A stretch of 64,000 bases of DNA from Gaeumannomyces sp. JS-464 (Eukaryota; Ascomycota; Sordariomycetes; Magnaporthales; Magnaporthaceae). Position numbers and translations under genes: made by a program. Each line of letters opens with the position of its first letter. The stretch's first letter is position 1. This document shows positions 46,031-58,400 of the stretch, piece after piece. The notes under the pieces were generated by a model, which saw nothing but the letters and a program-made list of their open reading frames with translations, ran no database searches and was not told where the DNA came from. The stretch covers positions 640,399-704,398 of the forward strand of contig NGZR01000007.1 of NCBI GenBank assembly GCA_002197995.1, written 5' to 3'.

Positions 46031-47841
46031 AACTCGACTTCCCTGGCAGCCGTGGCGATTGGTCCCACTCGCGCAGCGGGATATGGAGAGCCTCCGGATG
46101 GGAAACATAGAGAACCTGGCGTCACGGGGAGGGTCTACGTAGGTCGCAACCTCATGATGGAAATGGCCACGTGAAACCCCAGCCAATCTGGTCGGTCTCT
46201 TTCATCTCCCCGTGATGGAGACGGTCAGTTACAGAAATCCGAGGATTGTCATTTTTTTTCTCATCCCCGGCTCTCTGGACGAGATGGCAGCAAAGATTCG
46301 GTGAACCTAATCTGGCTTCTTCTGACACGCGAAGTCGAACAATTCTCGAAGCTGCTTAATAGACCCGTCTCGAACAACGGTTGCCCTCAGAGGGCACGCT
46401 CCGAGGGTCGGCCCTGCTTCAGCATGGCTGCACGCTGCTTCTAGTGAAACGAGCTCGGCGGAGTGTGCCGTCAGCCGCCAGTAGGCCCCGGCAAGCCCGG
46501 GATCCCTCTAGTAGCAAGCCAGGCGAAAAGAAGAAGAAAACAAGCGAGAAAATATCGCGTTTGCGTACATACGTAGCCGGCCATGCCTTCTCGGCAGATG
46601 AACGCCGGTTCCCTGTCGGTCCTCCCATCTTGGCCCTGTAAACGACGATGAGCAGGCATTCCTGGGTGACTTCACCAGCGGACCCCCGGGCTCCCACATT
46701 CCACCGAGCGTATTCTTCGGGGATTGGACGACGGTGAAGGTGGCATGGGGGGAAGATAGCGCGATCGAGGCAGGCTTCTTCCGGGTCTTCGCCGCCGCCA
46801 ATCCCGCCAATCAATCTCCCAGCGGACCCGCGGCACTGTGGCCATCTTCGCCGCCCGGGCCCCCAACCTCCTGGTCTCTCTTTGTTCTCTCGCTTGCTGA
46901 TGCAGCATCCCTCCTCTCTCATGCTTCCCTATCTGCAGTGTCTTGTCCCTCCTGACTCAACGCCCTTGCAAAAAAAGAGGGCGATTGCCAGCTTGTGCAT
47001 ACCTGCCTACCTAGGCACTCTGCATTCCCGCGTCCCTGTGACGGCCGGGAAACGAGCTCGAGCCTAGCCCTCTCAGAACCTTATATCGACGATGTCGACG
47101 AGCCATCACCCCCCAGCACCCCCGGGCCGAGAGGCGGCGCGGGAGAGGGTAGTGGGCAAATCCCGGTGACCAGAGCCCACCTCCCACGTAGCCGCTAGCG
47201 AATGAGGTCATGCTGCACACAGAGATAGGCGGACGGCGGACGCATGCGTCTGGCATCCGGATATTGTTTTTCGTTTCCTCTTTTTATCCTTGTTTTTTAC
47301 TTCCTCTGTCGTTATTCTAATCCCGCAGCCGGTTGGCACTCCAACGCAATGCACCCCACCAAGGCCAAGGGCTCGTCCGCGTCTGCTATATTGGCCACCT
47401 GTGTCAGCCGACATACCGCCCCCAAAACATCCGGCGGCACGTTTGGATATCAATCCGTCACTACTTGCGAGGCCCGGGCCACGTGGGCTGCCCTGACAGA
47501 ACCAGAGCGTGCCCCCCGTGGCATGTGTGTTCGCATCTATTTAAAAGGTCGAAGGATCAGTAGAGATGATCGGTTGGAAGAGAAAGCGAGGAGCACGGCG
47601 AGGGGGCCGGCCGGACATGGGTGTGAGAGAAGCGGGGCCGAGGAGAACGGCAGAAAGGAAAGAGAGAGAGACAGAGAGAGGGAGAGAGAACGCGTGAACG
47701 AGAACATGCAGGAAACATGGGTGGCAACAAGGGTGACCGTCCAACGGCGGCGTTGTGGTACGACGGTGATGCTACAGCCAGGGGTGGCGACAAGGAAGAA
47801 AGGATGAGCAAAGCGCAGGCAAACAACCGCATGCATTGCTC

Positions 47842-47871
47842 CCGCCGCCGCCGCCGCCGCCGCCGCCGCCC
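47842..47871. repeat. CCG trinucleotide repeat
   Basis: About nine and a half CCG/GCC units, not inside a supported reading frame. Confidence 0.85.
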
Positions 47872-48711
47872 TGCTGGAGGGAAACCCGACCGAACGCCGG
47901 GCTTGGAGGGGAGGGGATGGCCAAGCAAAAAAAGGAACAGTGACGACGAGCATTGGAGCGTCTCGATAGGCACGGTGTACATACACGATGCCCGGTGGTG
48001 GGCAGCCAAGTAAGTCGGTTGGGGCAAGCAGCAAACATCCTTTTTCAACGCAGCAGGCGGTCGGTGTCAACAACACCAGGTTCCCATGCAGCCGAAAGAA
48101 AAGAATAAAAGGAAAAAAAGCATGCCCTTGTTCGAAAAGACCATGATCGGACCAAAGAAAAGAAAATGAAAAAAAATGAAAAAAAAAACGGCCGGGAAAG
48201 AGTACGGGTGTGCGGCCGGCCGTCTGGGCCCTCTGGCCTTGAAACAGGGAGGCCAAAGCCAAACAGACTTTTGAGCTTCGCCGCCCATTTGATTCTTTGA
48301 CATGCTTCTGCGGCGTTCTACACAACCATGAATGGCATGGCATCCATCCGGGCAGAAGAGTCGTCGCAGCTCATCGTCTTTCTTCCCTCCGCCTTTCTTT
48401 TTTTTTTCCTCTTTTTCACTTCACACACACCCCAACTCTCTCCCCTGACCCCCTCGTTTCCGCAGTTCGGTCGCTGGTTCGCACCCCGAGACAACCCATG
48501 ACCCTATCCACACATCCATCGATTTGTCCATTCCCTCTCGTTTTTTGCCATATTAGCTTAAAGCTGTTTTTGCGGCGAGGCATGTTCCCTGGACTGTCCT
48601 GTCTGGGTTTCCTGTTACGAGAGCAGAATCAGGATACCTAGGTAGGCAGGCAGGCAGAACCAGAAGCAAACGCCGAGATACCGGCGGCCGAGGATATTGA
48701 AGGCAGAGGAA

Positions 48712-48742
<31 letters not shown>
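48712..48742. repeat. G31 homopolymer
   Basis: Thirty-one consecutive G on the plus strand, the second very long G run in the window. Confidence 0.9.
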
Positions 48743-48743
<1 letters not shown>

Positions 48744-51096
48744 AGCAAAGACATATGATATGTCCTTTGCATAAACCAAAAATGGTATTCCCGGCCATTG
48801 GTGCGAATGCGATGGAACACCAGGGAATTGACAGAAAACCTTCTCTACGTGCGTAGCCCAGCTCGCCCATTCTTGGTTTCTCCCCTCCGCCTCTGCCTCT
48901 CCTTCTTTCTCCGTCTTCGGTCCTGGCCCCCCTTTACACACCGAGACGGGGAGGGCACATGGGGGCCGGTCTCAGCCGTCGGGTGATGGCATGTTTTGCG
49001 GAACGGGATTATATGCATGCCTACCAAGAAGGCAGTCCAGGGCATGTTGACGTTGTACGTTGTAGCCCCGCGCAACCCTGGCTCACGCCGCGTCCATGTA
49101 CCCCAATCACCCAGTGTACGGACGGCGTTGATAGGAGAGAGACAGAGAGAGAAGAGAAGAGATATCTATTCTCTTTTCAGGCCTTGAGGGTCGCGCGGGG
49201 ACCACACTCGCGCAACTCTCGGTAGTCCAGTAATAAAAAGAAACGCTATCTGCGGCCAAACCTACGGGCCCATACATGCCCTTGTATGTAGTGACGAGCT
49301 GCCTTTTCACACAGCGGTCTGGGTGGGCCTGGGCCTGGGCCCGTCGGATTAAAAGCGAGCAGCAGAGTTCCAGCGTCCTGTCTTTTTGCTGTTCTTTTTT
49401 TTTTTTTTTTTTTGCTCAAGCTTGCCCGGTCCGAGGTGGGTTTTGCGAGGGTTGCGCGGCCCATCCGTGCCGTTACCTCGAGGGCCAGGTGAGAGAGCGA
49501 ACTGGGGATCCCCTCCTCCTGCTCGTTTAAAACGTCGAGAAGGGGGTTAGGTTGAGATGAGGAATGCAACCAACGGAAGGGAAGGTAAGGTAGGGCCCTT
49601 TCTGCCGCATACCTTATCCGTGTTGAACCTCGATCCCCGTCGACGTGTGCGGTTCGGTGCGTGTGCCGGCCTCTCCAATGGGGACGCCTGCCCAAGGAGA
49701 CATATCCGGCGCGCTCCTGTCCAATGGCGTGCGGCGAGTATGTCCGCGCGCTAATGGGTAGCGGAGAGGGCGAGAGGGAAACGCCGTCGATGACGACAAG
49801 GGGAGGGGGGAGAGGCCATGTCGGCGGCAGGACTCTTGGCGAGGGTGTCGCGATTGCCCCTTCGAATCGCATGAGGCAGACCCAGAGGGGGAACCCCTGG
49901 TCGGACCGTTTCTAGAAAGAAAGTGGAAAGAGAGAAGGACAGAAGGCAAAGAAAAACCAAGCTGTTCCGGGCAAGGCGGTCCAGGGGCTTGCCTGGCAGC
50001 GAGGCTTTTCCCACCCTATGTACGACTCCACTGGCGACCCCTGGGCATTAACACACGGGTGGGGGAGAATAATGAACGGGCGATATTGGAATTTGGAAGA
50101 GGAGAGTAGGTACGAACATAAAATCAAAAAAATGAATTCATGGAAAATGGAATATTGCACGCAAAGAGAATCTCGGCTGGAGTAGCCTCCGACACATGGA
50201 CCAAAGCACCAAATCAAGCATGGGCAAGTGCTCTACAAACCCCACCTGGTGCTGTGTCCACCCAGCGAGTGTGGGTGTCAAACATTGGCATGTTTCTCCG
50301 CACTGCGTGCCGAGTGCGCATGTTTCTTGGTTCCCTGGTTTCCTTGGTCGTTAGGATCATTAGGGTCATTAGGTTGGAGGTGCGATGGAAGGAAGGCAGG
50401 CCAGGCCAGTATCAAATGGGCAATGGGCAATGGGCAAATCTGGGCGGTGGGACAGTTATCGGTGTTTCATGTGTCACCGTCAGGTGGGCGGCAGGGCAGG
50501 TCGTATAGGCAGCCTCGTCCATCCCGTGCTCCTGCCCTGGTCGCACTCTTCGCTGGAAACGGTAGGTACAGAGTACACAGTAGCAGGAGAGCACCTTCCA
50601 AAACCTCGATTCTTTTTTTTTTTCTTTTGCCCGGTGCCGCCTGCCGGCAATCAGAGAGGCCTTGTCCACGGCTCCATTGCGAAAGGCCCCATTAGGGGAC
50701 CCAGCAGCGGACCCAGCAGCGGACCCACAGGAACCCGCCAAGACCCGGTTAGCGTAAACTCTATTTTGCTGCGCAGTTGCAGGCGCACACTCACACCCCC
50801 CCCCGATCATCACTCACCACTGCCCAGTTGGGACTGATCTGAGCCAGCAACCGCGAACACAGAACAACACACGTGCAGCCCCCAAGGGAAAAAACAAGCA
50901 AAAGCCCAGGAGGGGCCCTCTCCACACTGGGCGGTAGGGAAGAGCCCGCCAGCCAACCACCGCCACGGCGCAGTGCCACCGCAGCGGCGGACTCTATGTC
51001 GCCTTTTCGCTCTCCCCATCCGGAAGCTAAACGCAGGCGATTTGGAGGAATGAGTTGCACATTCGAATGCCTATGTATCATGTTTTTTCTTTCTGA

Positions 51097-51123
51097 AAAA
51101 AAAAAAAAAAAAAAAAAAAAAAA
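51097..51123. repeat. A27 homopolymer
   Basis: A run of about 27 A on the plus strand, with no adjacent retroelement-like sequence or target-site duplication noticed. Confidence 0.85.
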
Positions 51124-52837
51124 GTGGTGCGCAAGAGTGCAGGTGGCACTGACGGGGCGTCGGGCCACGTCCACCAGCCTAGGCTTTCCCGCGATCGAGA
51201 TTTTGACGGCAGACCCAGCCAATTCATCCCACGGCTGCCCGCCCGGCGTCCTGAGGGGCGAGCAGAGAGGGTGGTGGGATGGATTGGGCTGAGGGCAGAG
51301 AGATTGGAGGGGAGGGGAGGGGTGTTTGCAAGACGGCCTCCTCCCTCCGAAGACGTTCGTCGTTTCTTTTCTTTTTCGTGTTCTTTTCTTCCTTTCTCAC
51401 TTTGACAAGTACCATGCTTAGTGCATAACGCCAGTCGGAAGAAAGCATTGCACAACGCCGTCCAGTTTGTCGCAGGCCGACGTCAAGGTCCAGGGCTGTT
51501 TTGTTTTTATTTATTTATTTATTTTTTATCGAAATTTTTTATTTTTTTTTCTGATTTTATTTGATTCTCCTCCTCGCTTCGAGCCCACCTCCCCTGTCCT
51601 CGCACACCCCGACCCCCCGGCGAGAAGTCCGCAGTAGGCCAGCCAAGTAAAACAAGTTCGCTCCCGTGCATTTCTTCTCGCCATCTTTTTTTTTTCGTTT
51701 TCACACACCAACCATCCTGTGCGGTGTGCTCTGCATGCAGCCATCGCCTGGCAGCAGCCGGGAAAAGCAAAGCTGGCCTGCCTCGAACCTCCCGGCAGGC
51801 CATGGCTGTGCGTGAGAGGTCGTCGGGCTAGCAGATTCCTTCACTGCACGCCCCCCTCTCACTTAATAGCTAGGTAGCCAAAGCATCAGTTCATGGGGTT
51901 CCAGGCCTACGGCGTACTCTCGGATAGCATGCGGGCGCCGCCCATCCCATGGCACTATCCCTACCTGGGTAGGACTGCAGAGAAGGCTGCTGCTGATGTT
52001 GCAGCAGCACAGTCCTGGCAGGCCCGGCAGGCAGACTGGCAGGCAGGCAAGACAGTGCGGGCGCATGTACAGTATGTACACACGCGCCCTCACCTTAGTG
52101 AGCTGCTGTGTGGCATCCTGTACGTAAGTGAGATGAGGCACCGTCCTGGCCGTTCCCATGCTGTGTACACGCTCCACAGCATACTACATGGATGCCCACC
52201 TCGCTCGCCACCCCCATGCACCGTACATATTGCACTGGACTGCTGCATAGAGAGGGCAGCCACCGCACCGCAAGCGCAGCTCCTCCGGCCTCCCCTATGG
52301 CCGCGATATACATAGACGGTGTACGCTATGGGGCCCAAGTGGGTAGGCTTGCGAAGGGACGCACGCAGCAGGCGGTCGGTGTGTCTGCGGTACTTCCCCA
52401 GGGGCTGTCATTTATCATGTCTGTGCTGATGGCCGCCCGCTGTCAGGTGCGAGCAGGCCCTGCTAGCGCTGGCTAAAGGCAGTTCGCAACACGTGTGGGC
52501 GGCCCATGGACGGACGGACAGTGCGAAGTGCATGCTGCAACGAGCCACGGAGTACAAAGTACATGTCCCCCAGGAGTCTCTGTCTGCACACACACCACAC
52601 ACCTCCTCCTGCCCGACCCTTCCCATCCTAGCGCATGTCTAGGAAGACGCACCGATCTCCGATCCACAGAGGCGCATCCCTGTCGCTCGCCTTGCCGGGG
52701 GCTCCCCGGCGCTCTGGGACTGGGTGCTACAAGGTATGCACTGGTTTCTCGACATAGCGACGATCCCCGTCGCGGCGGCCTGATGGATCCTTGCCGGCCG
52801 GGTGGGCAGAGAGACGGGTGGAATCCGCTTGGTATCA

Positions 52838-52845
52838 TATAATAA
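52838..52845 (+). promoter_or_regulatory. Possible TATA element for the bZIP gene
   Basis: TATAATAA lies 181 nt upstream of the bZIP ATG at 53019. Confidence 0.4.
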
Positions 52846-53018
52846 GCTCCAAAAACCCTGCTGTGAGACCCCTCCCTCCTTTCGCAGTCGAGAATACTGA
52901 GCTTGGGCCTGAACACTTGGGAATTAAAGAAGACGAGCTGGAAGTGAAACAATAATTCCAGCCTGCCTCTCCCCGTTCCCCCATCAAGAACCCCGTCCCT
53001 CTTCTCCTCCACCGGATC

Positions 53019-54213
53019 ATGGCTCTTTATAACTCGTCCTCATCCTCGTTGTCCTCCACCTCGCAGTTCAGCTCTCCCACAGCTTCCCCCAGAGACTCCA
53101 CCACAACGATGACTCGATCACCATCAGCCGAGCCGAGCAAGCCCACCAAGCGGAAGGGTAAGTCATGACTTGCGCCGTCTTCCCCACGCGGCGGAGGAGT
53201 CAAGACCCTCCTACAGCGCCGCGCGCGCTACCAACGACCACGCTGTCGGAGCTCAACTCCGGGCCCCTTCAGACCTGTGGTCGTGCTGCACGATGCTGCC
53301 GCCGCCGCCGCCGCTACCGTCTTTGTGGTGTTGGACGAATATGCTAACGCCGTCACCTCTCCCCCTCCCGCAGGCACCCGCAGCGTCTCGACCTTGACGC
53401 CCTCACAGCTGGCCAGGAAGCGGGCCAACGACAGAGAAGCGCAGAGGGCGATCCGGGCCAGGACCAAGGAGCATATCGAACGCCTCGAGCGCGAGGTCGA
53501 GGAGCTCAAGAGCAAGCAGAACCGCGACGAGACCCTCCAGGAGCTCATCCGGAAGAACAAGGCGCTCGAAAAGGAGCTGATGCGCCTGCGCGAGAGCTAC
53601 GGAATTCCCACATCCCACCCCTATCCCACGCCATGTGAGTAAAGTAAAAGCCTGCCCCGCTGGCCACCTCTGTGATACTGGGGAAAAAAGCGGCCATCTG
53701 CTTCCCGCGAACAGGGCAGCTTGTTTGGTACTAATACGCCATCTTTTTCCCCCCGCTTCCAGTATACGATGATTCAGGAGTTTCCAGCCGGGCATCCTCA
53801 TCCTTTGGCCAGCATTCGCCGGACTACCACCAGGTCGGAGAGTATGGAGCATCCTACCTGCCAACCCCGAGCCCTCCGAACAATGGACATCAGTCTTACC
53901 TTGCTCCAACGTGTCAAGCCCAGCATCATCCGGAACCGCGGAAGAATACGGCTACATCCCGACCAGCGTACCCTCCAGACTCGAAGGACTCCCCCCGACA
54001 TCCCGCGTTGGTAGCGCCGACATGAAGTACGAGGAGATGGACAACGGTAGGTTTTTGCCCTTTGCCCCAGAGAGAGATCATCCGGACTCTAACCCATTTC
54101 TGCAGAGAACGGCTACCCCGAGGGCAAACCCGGTGCAGTTGCCTCCCACGTACATGCACCAGCAGTCATGGAACATGTACCCCGTCTACTATCCTCAATC
54201 TCCAGCCCTCTGA
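53019..54213 (+). CDS. bZIP transcription factor, with a frameshift and an uncertain last exon
   Basis: Exons 53019-53157, 53374-53634, 53763-54046 and probably 54106-54213. The N-terminus is Ser/Thr-rich (MALYNSSSSSLSS). Exon 2 encodes a fungal-type basic region, RKRANDREAQRAIRARTKEH, followed by leucine-zipper heptads (IERLEREVEELK, ETLQELIRKNKALEKELMRL). The Asn and Arg residues of the NxxAQxxxR DNA-contact pattern are present. The C-terminal part is Ser/Pro/Tyr-rich, as in nuclear regulators. Base loss at about 53906 (one C) switches the frame between GHQSYLAP and SSPASSGTAEEYGYIP. A 59-nt candidate intron (54047-54105) has GT-AG ends. However, the plausible terminus YMHQQSWNMYPVYYPQSPAL is reached in frame only if the intron is retained or another base error lies in exon 4. 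Spliced as written, the frame instead runs past 54213. Target genes are unknown. It stands alone in more than 16 kb of otherwise gene-free sequence. Confidence 0.85.
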
Positions 54214-55422
54214 GACCACCTCCCACCCACGGCCCGGCCTCGCCGGGTCGGGCTTCTGTTTACAACCTCCTGAGGCGACTTCTCTCTTCCTCGCCACAGC
54301 ACGGCAGAAGCCCAAAACCGCCACCCGGCAATCAAATCCGAGACGAGCGCACACACCACCGGACGACGACAACTTTTTTTTTAACAAGGGAAGAAAAAAA
54401 AAATCAACTTTGCAAAGCACGACTGCCGCCAAGACTACCGGACCTAATCTGGTAATCCGGCAGGCATCGATCTGCCAGTTGTGGTGTGCAAAGCGTGCTC
54501 GCATGCCATTGGCGCGATGCGAACCAGTCCGTTCATTGGAGCAGAAGGGAGTTTGTTGTGTGTGGGCGATGCAAAGTGACGACCAGAGACATTGGACCGA
54601 GGACCGAAAAAAAAAAAGAAAAGACAAAAAAAAATGCAAACATCGCCGCCGTCGTCTCTCGCCGCCCCACGCGCGCTATCCCACACCAAAAACCACCGCC
54701 CTCCGGACCGACACGCTTCCAGATTGTTTCTTGTTCGTCCGGACTCCCCAAAGGTGGGAAAAAAAGAAAGAGAAAAAAAATGACTTCATCCCATTTTTGC
54801 CGCTCGCTCAAATCTTGCAGTTCCTGCTATTCATTGCCCCCTTTTTTTTTCATGGAAGAACTGCGTTCCGATCGCTCTGCCGCACAAAAGGAAGAAAAGA
54901 AAAAAAGGCTGTTCGATCCGACACCCACGCAAAAGTCTAAACCTGCCTCTTTCCTGGACCTCTCCGCGGCCCGGAAAGCGACGCGCCAAGGGGAAGTCGA
55001 GGGAAAGGCAGCCAAAGGAGACAGCGAAGGCTGGAGGGAGGAGGCATTGAGACCGGGGGAAAAGGCGCGCTCTGAGCTGATGCGGCTCCACCACCATACA
55101 CACGCAAACACACACACACACACACACATCCACATCCACCCACCACTACCACACAATCACACGCGCGCGCCGTGGACAGCACCCGGCTTGCCAGGCCTGG
55201 CCATCCATTTGGGTTCGGCCTGCCACGCGCGTGCGCACACGCACACATACACACGGACGGTCCATTTGGGGGCCGGGGCGCATGGTCCCTCCCGCCGCCC
55301 ACCACCCCCATTTGCAACTTGCCCGCCACGTGGTTTTTTTTTTTTCTTTCTTCCCTCGTCCTACGGGGTGTGAGCTCCTTATCAGAGGGCTTCTTCTTTT
55401 CTCCTTCTCCTCTTATTCTTTT

Positions 55423-55458
55423 CATGTTTTATGCAATATCCATGTTTTATGCAATATC
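55423..55458. repeat. 18-bp perfect tandem duplication
   Basis: CATGTTTTATGCAATATC occurs twice in direct succession (55423-55440 and 55441-55458). Confidence 0.95.
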
Positions 55459-58400
55459 AGGTTTTATTAGATATAGTTTTTTTTTTTTTTTTTTCCTCTG
55501 TACTGCATTTTTTATGCGTGGGCAGGGAAGGCAGGCTGGGAAAATCCAGTTGTTCTTTTTTTTTTTGTTTTGGATAGGGGAAAGAAAGGTCAAGGGGCCT
55601 GGGCGTTACACCAATTCAACCATGTTTTGCTCCCTCCCTGCCTGACCTCGACTTTTCTTCTTTCTTTCTCCAGCATTTGCGTGTGTGGATGTCGCGCGTG
55701 CGCTGCGTGTGTGTGGTGTGCAATGCGCCCCCTCCATTTTTGAGCTCTCCGTCTGTCTACCCGCTATTGGCTTCTCTCTGTGCCACGCTAGCGATTTTCC
55801 TGCAATTCTCTTTGGGCAAGGTTGCTAATTTTACACATGGTCATATTGTCTTGGTATTTTGTTTGGGTGGTGGCTCGGGTCCGGTGTCTTGGCATGCCTG
55901 GTTCATGCTCTCGATTCCAGAAGCGGTCTCCTTCTTTTCTGCCCTGTATATAGAATTTTTTCTTCTTCTTCTTCTTCTTCTCCTTCTCCGTTTCGACCTC
56001 TTCTCCTATGTGCTTTATGACGATTAGAGGGATGTGTGGCGCAAATGCGAGGGCGGCGGTGTTCGAGCTGAGGGAACCCATGAGGCGAAAAACCTGAGGG
56101 CTTGTTTTCCCATATTCTCGCGGCAATATTTCGTCTTCTCTGCTGGGAGTCATGCCCAACGACTTTGTCTTACTAGAGACAATCTGTACTTCATTGGTTG
56201 GTGTATTTCTTTTGTGTTTCTTGATCATCATGTCTCTCTGCGGGTACTTTTCCGCCAATCAAACCGGCCGTTTGCTTGTCCAAGACAATACAAAATGTTC
56301 ACCGCATTTTTCTCAAAGTCAGCCGCCGCCAACTAACACCCTCTTAGCACCTGCCGTCGCGTGCGTGTGTGCGTGTGTGTGTGTGTGTGTCGTCCGGTGG
56401 CTTGCGCTGGGGGAGGGAGACAAGATTACGATTGCGGCATCTCCGACGTCACCGAGCCGGCATCGGCGAATCCACAGAAGCGCCCCAGAAAACTTGCCCA
56501 CACACACACACACATCCACCCCCTCGCTTGCTGCTGCTGAACCCTGCCTGCGTGTGCATATCGACGCTAACTGCTGCCCAGAGCTGCAAGGCCCCATGGC
56601 GGTATGCAACTTGTTTTGTGAGGGTGTGGTGGGGGATTCATCTCTCCGACAGTGCCTTTTTTTTTTTTTCTTTGCTTTTTTTTTGCTTTTTTTTTCTTCG
56701 GTCTTGGTGATCTGTTTGGGTGAACTTGCTTTGCATCGAACCGCGTTGTTTCAATTCATCATTGGCCGTACGGCGTGCGGCATATTTGACGGGGGTGGGT
56801 TACAAAAAAAGGAATGGCGACCAAAAGAAAGAAAATAAGATGCAAAATCTAAAATAAAAAAAAGGGGGTTGTCGGTGACGTCGCGCGCTCCTTTCAGCAA
56901 GGCGCTTTCACCATTGCGGCAGCCAACTTGAGGCTGTGAAACCACCCCAGTTTTGAACCATTATGCTTAAACCCCAGAAAAGAAGGGTCCAAATTTGGCA
57001 TCAACAGCAGCAACAGCAGCGGGAAACAGACACGACAAGCGATCTCGGCACCGCAGGCGTGCTGCTGCTGCTACTGCTGCTGGCCATTCTCCCAATCGAG
57101 AATGGCGAATCCGGGACAGCCTAACCCGGCGGACACTTGGGTACGACCTAGGCATGCAGGCCATATTGCAAGAGGCCGGTGGTGGTGGACAAGCTTCAAC
57201 AACCAGCCAACAACGCGCCTCCCACCGACCAGCCCGCCCACTCCCTTCCTTGTCCCATCTGCCTGCCACACAATAATAGCCGATCTTGCCTCCCCCTGGC
57301 GCAGAGCATCATCGCTAACCACCCAAGGGAAAATAAACCTCGTGTCTACTGCCTGTCACCCTTCGTGCTAATAAGCGAGACAGCCAGCCAGCCCTAGCGG
57401 AGCGCGGCCGCGCTAAACAGAGAGAAAAAAAAAAAAAGAGGACGTACCTACCACCCGTTCTACCAGTCCCCAGCGGCCGCGCTTGGCCGCCCCGCAAAGC
57501 TCGCCTGGTTGGGCTATGCGAAAGGGAATTATTTGGGTTACTTAGGTGGTTAGGTAGTAGTGAAAGCGACGACGACGGGGCCAGCAGCGAGCGGTGCATG
57601 AACCACAATGAGGGTTCGGCAGCGATGGTTGTGGTTCAGGATGATGAAGAGGGAAAAAAAAAAAAGAGAGCTAAACTAAACAGGGAGCGTCGAACCCGTG
57701 GGAACGGGGAAAAAAAACACCAGGGGACCCCTGAGCCCCTGCCCCCGCTGGTGGTCTTGTCATCCAGCCTTTGGTCGCCGTTTAATTTGCCCGTTTTCAG
57801 CATACGTACCCTCACCGAGGGTGGTTCCTCTCTCTGGCCAAAGAGGTTTCCCCACTCATAGCAGGCAGGGCTCTGGGAAAGGGGAAACGAAAAGCAAAAG
57901 CAGGGAAAGGAAGAGACAATCAAAAAAGCAAAGAGTGAGAGAACCCAGGGAAACGGGAAACCCTCTGGAAAAATGCAACCATCGGTCGACGGCTGGGCGT
58001 CTGGGGGCCGTGGTCCAACGACCGGCATTGCTTCGGCGGATCCACCACTCGAGCCCCGGTTTTGGCCCTTGTGTGGGTTGCTTTCCCATTCTCTCTCTCT
58101 CAAGGGGTGTCTATTCTTGGTCTCTTTCTGTCTCTTTTCACCTGCATCATTCTTTGCTGTCTCTGCATCGACGTGCATCCGTCGTTGTTCGACCATGCCA
58201 TGTGACCGAGGTGCTACAGGCAGGCAGGCACACACACACACACACTCATACCAGCCAAAATGATTTGGTCATGATATCGTAATGGCGTGCTTTCCCCGTT
58301 TCAGACTAGATGGTCGAGCCGGGCGCTCGCTAGACGGGCCGCTATGGAGGAGGCTTAAACGTGGCGTTAGCACGTCTCTTTTTGTTTCGCCCGCCACGCC

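Larger units (their letters stand above)
46031..52837. other. 6.8-kb gene-poor region upstream of the bZIP gene
   Basis: No frame shows a domain. Simple sequences are abundant: CCG repeat (47842-47871), G31 run (48712-48742), T run (near 49395-49413), three TGGGCAA units (50414-50437), two adjacent 12-bp CCCAGCAGCGGA-type copies (50699-50727), A27 run (51097-51123) and a T/ATTT-rich block (51500-51550). The part nearest the bZIP start could be a long 5' regulatory region. Confidence 0.5.
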
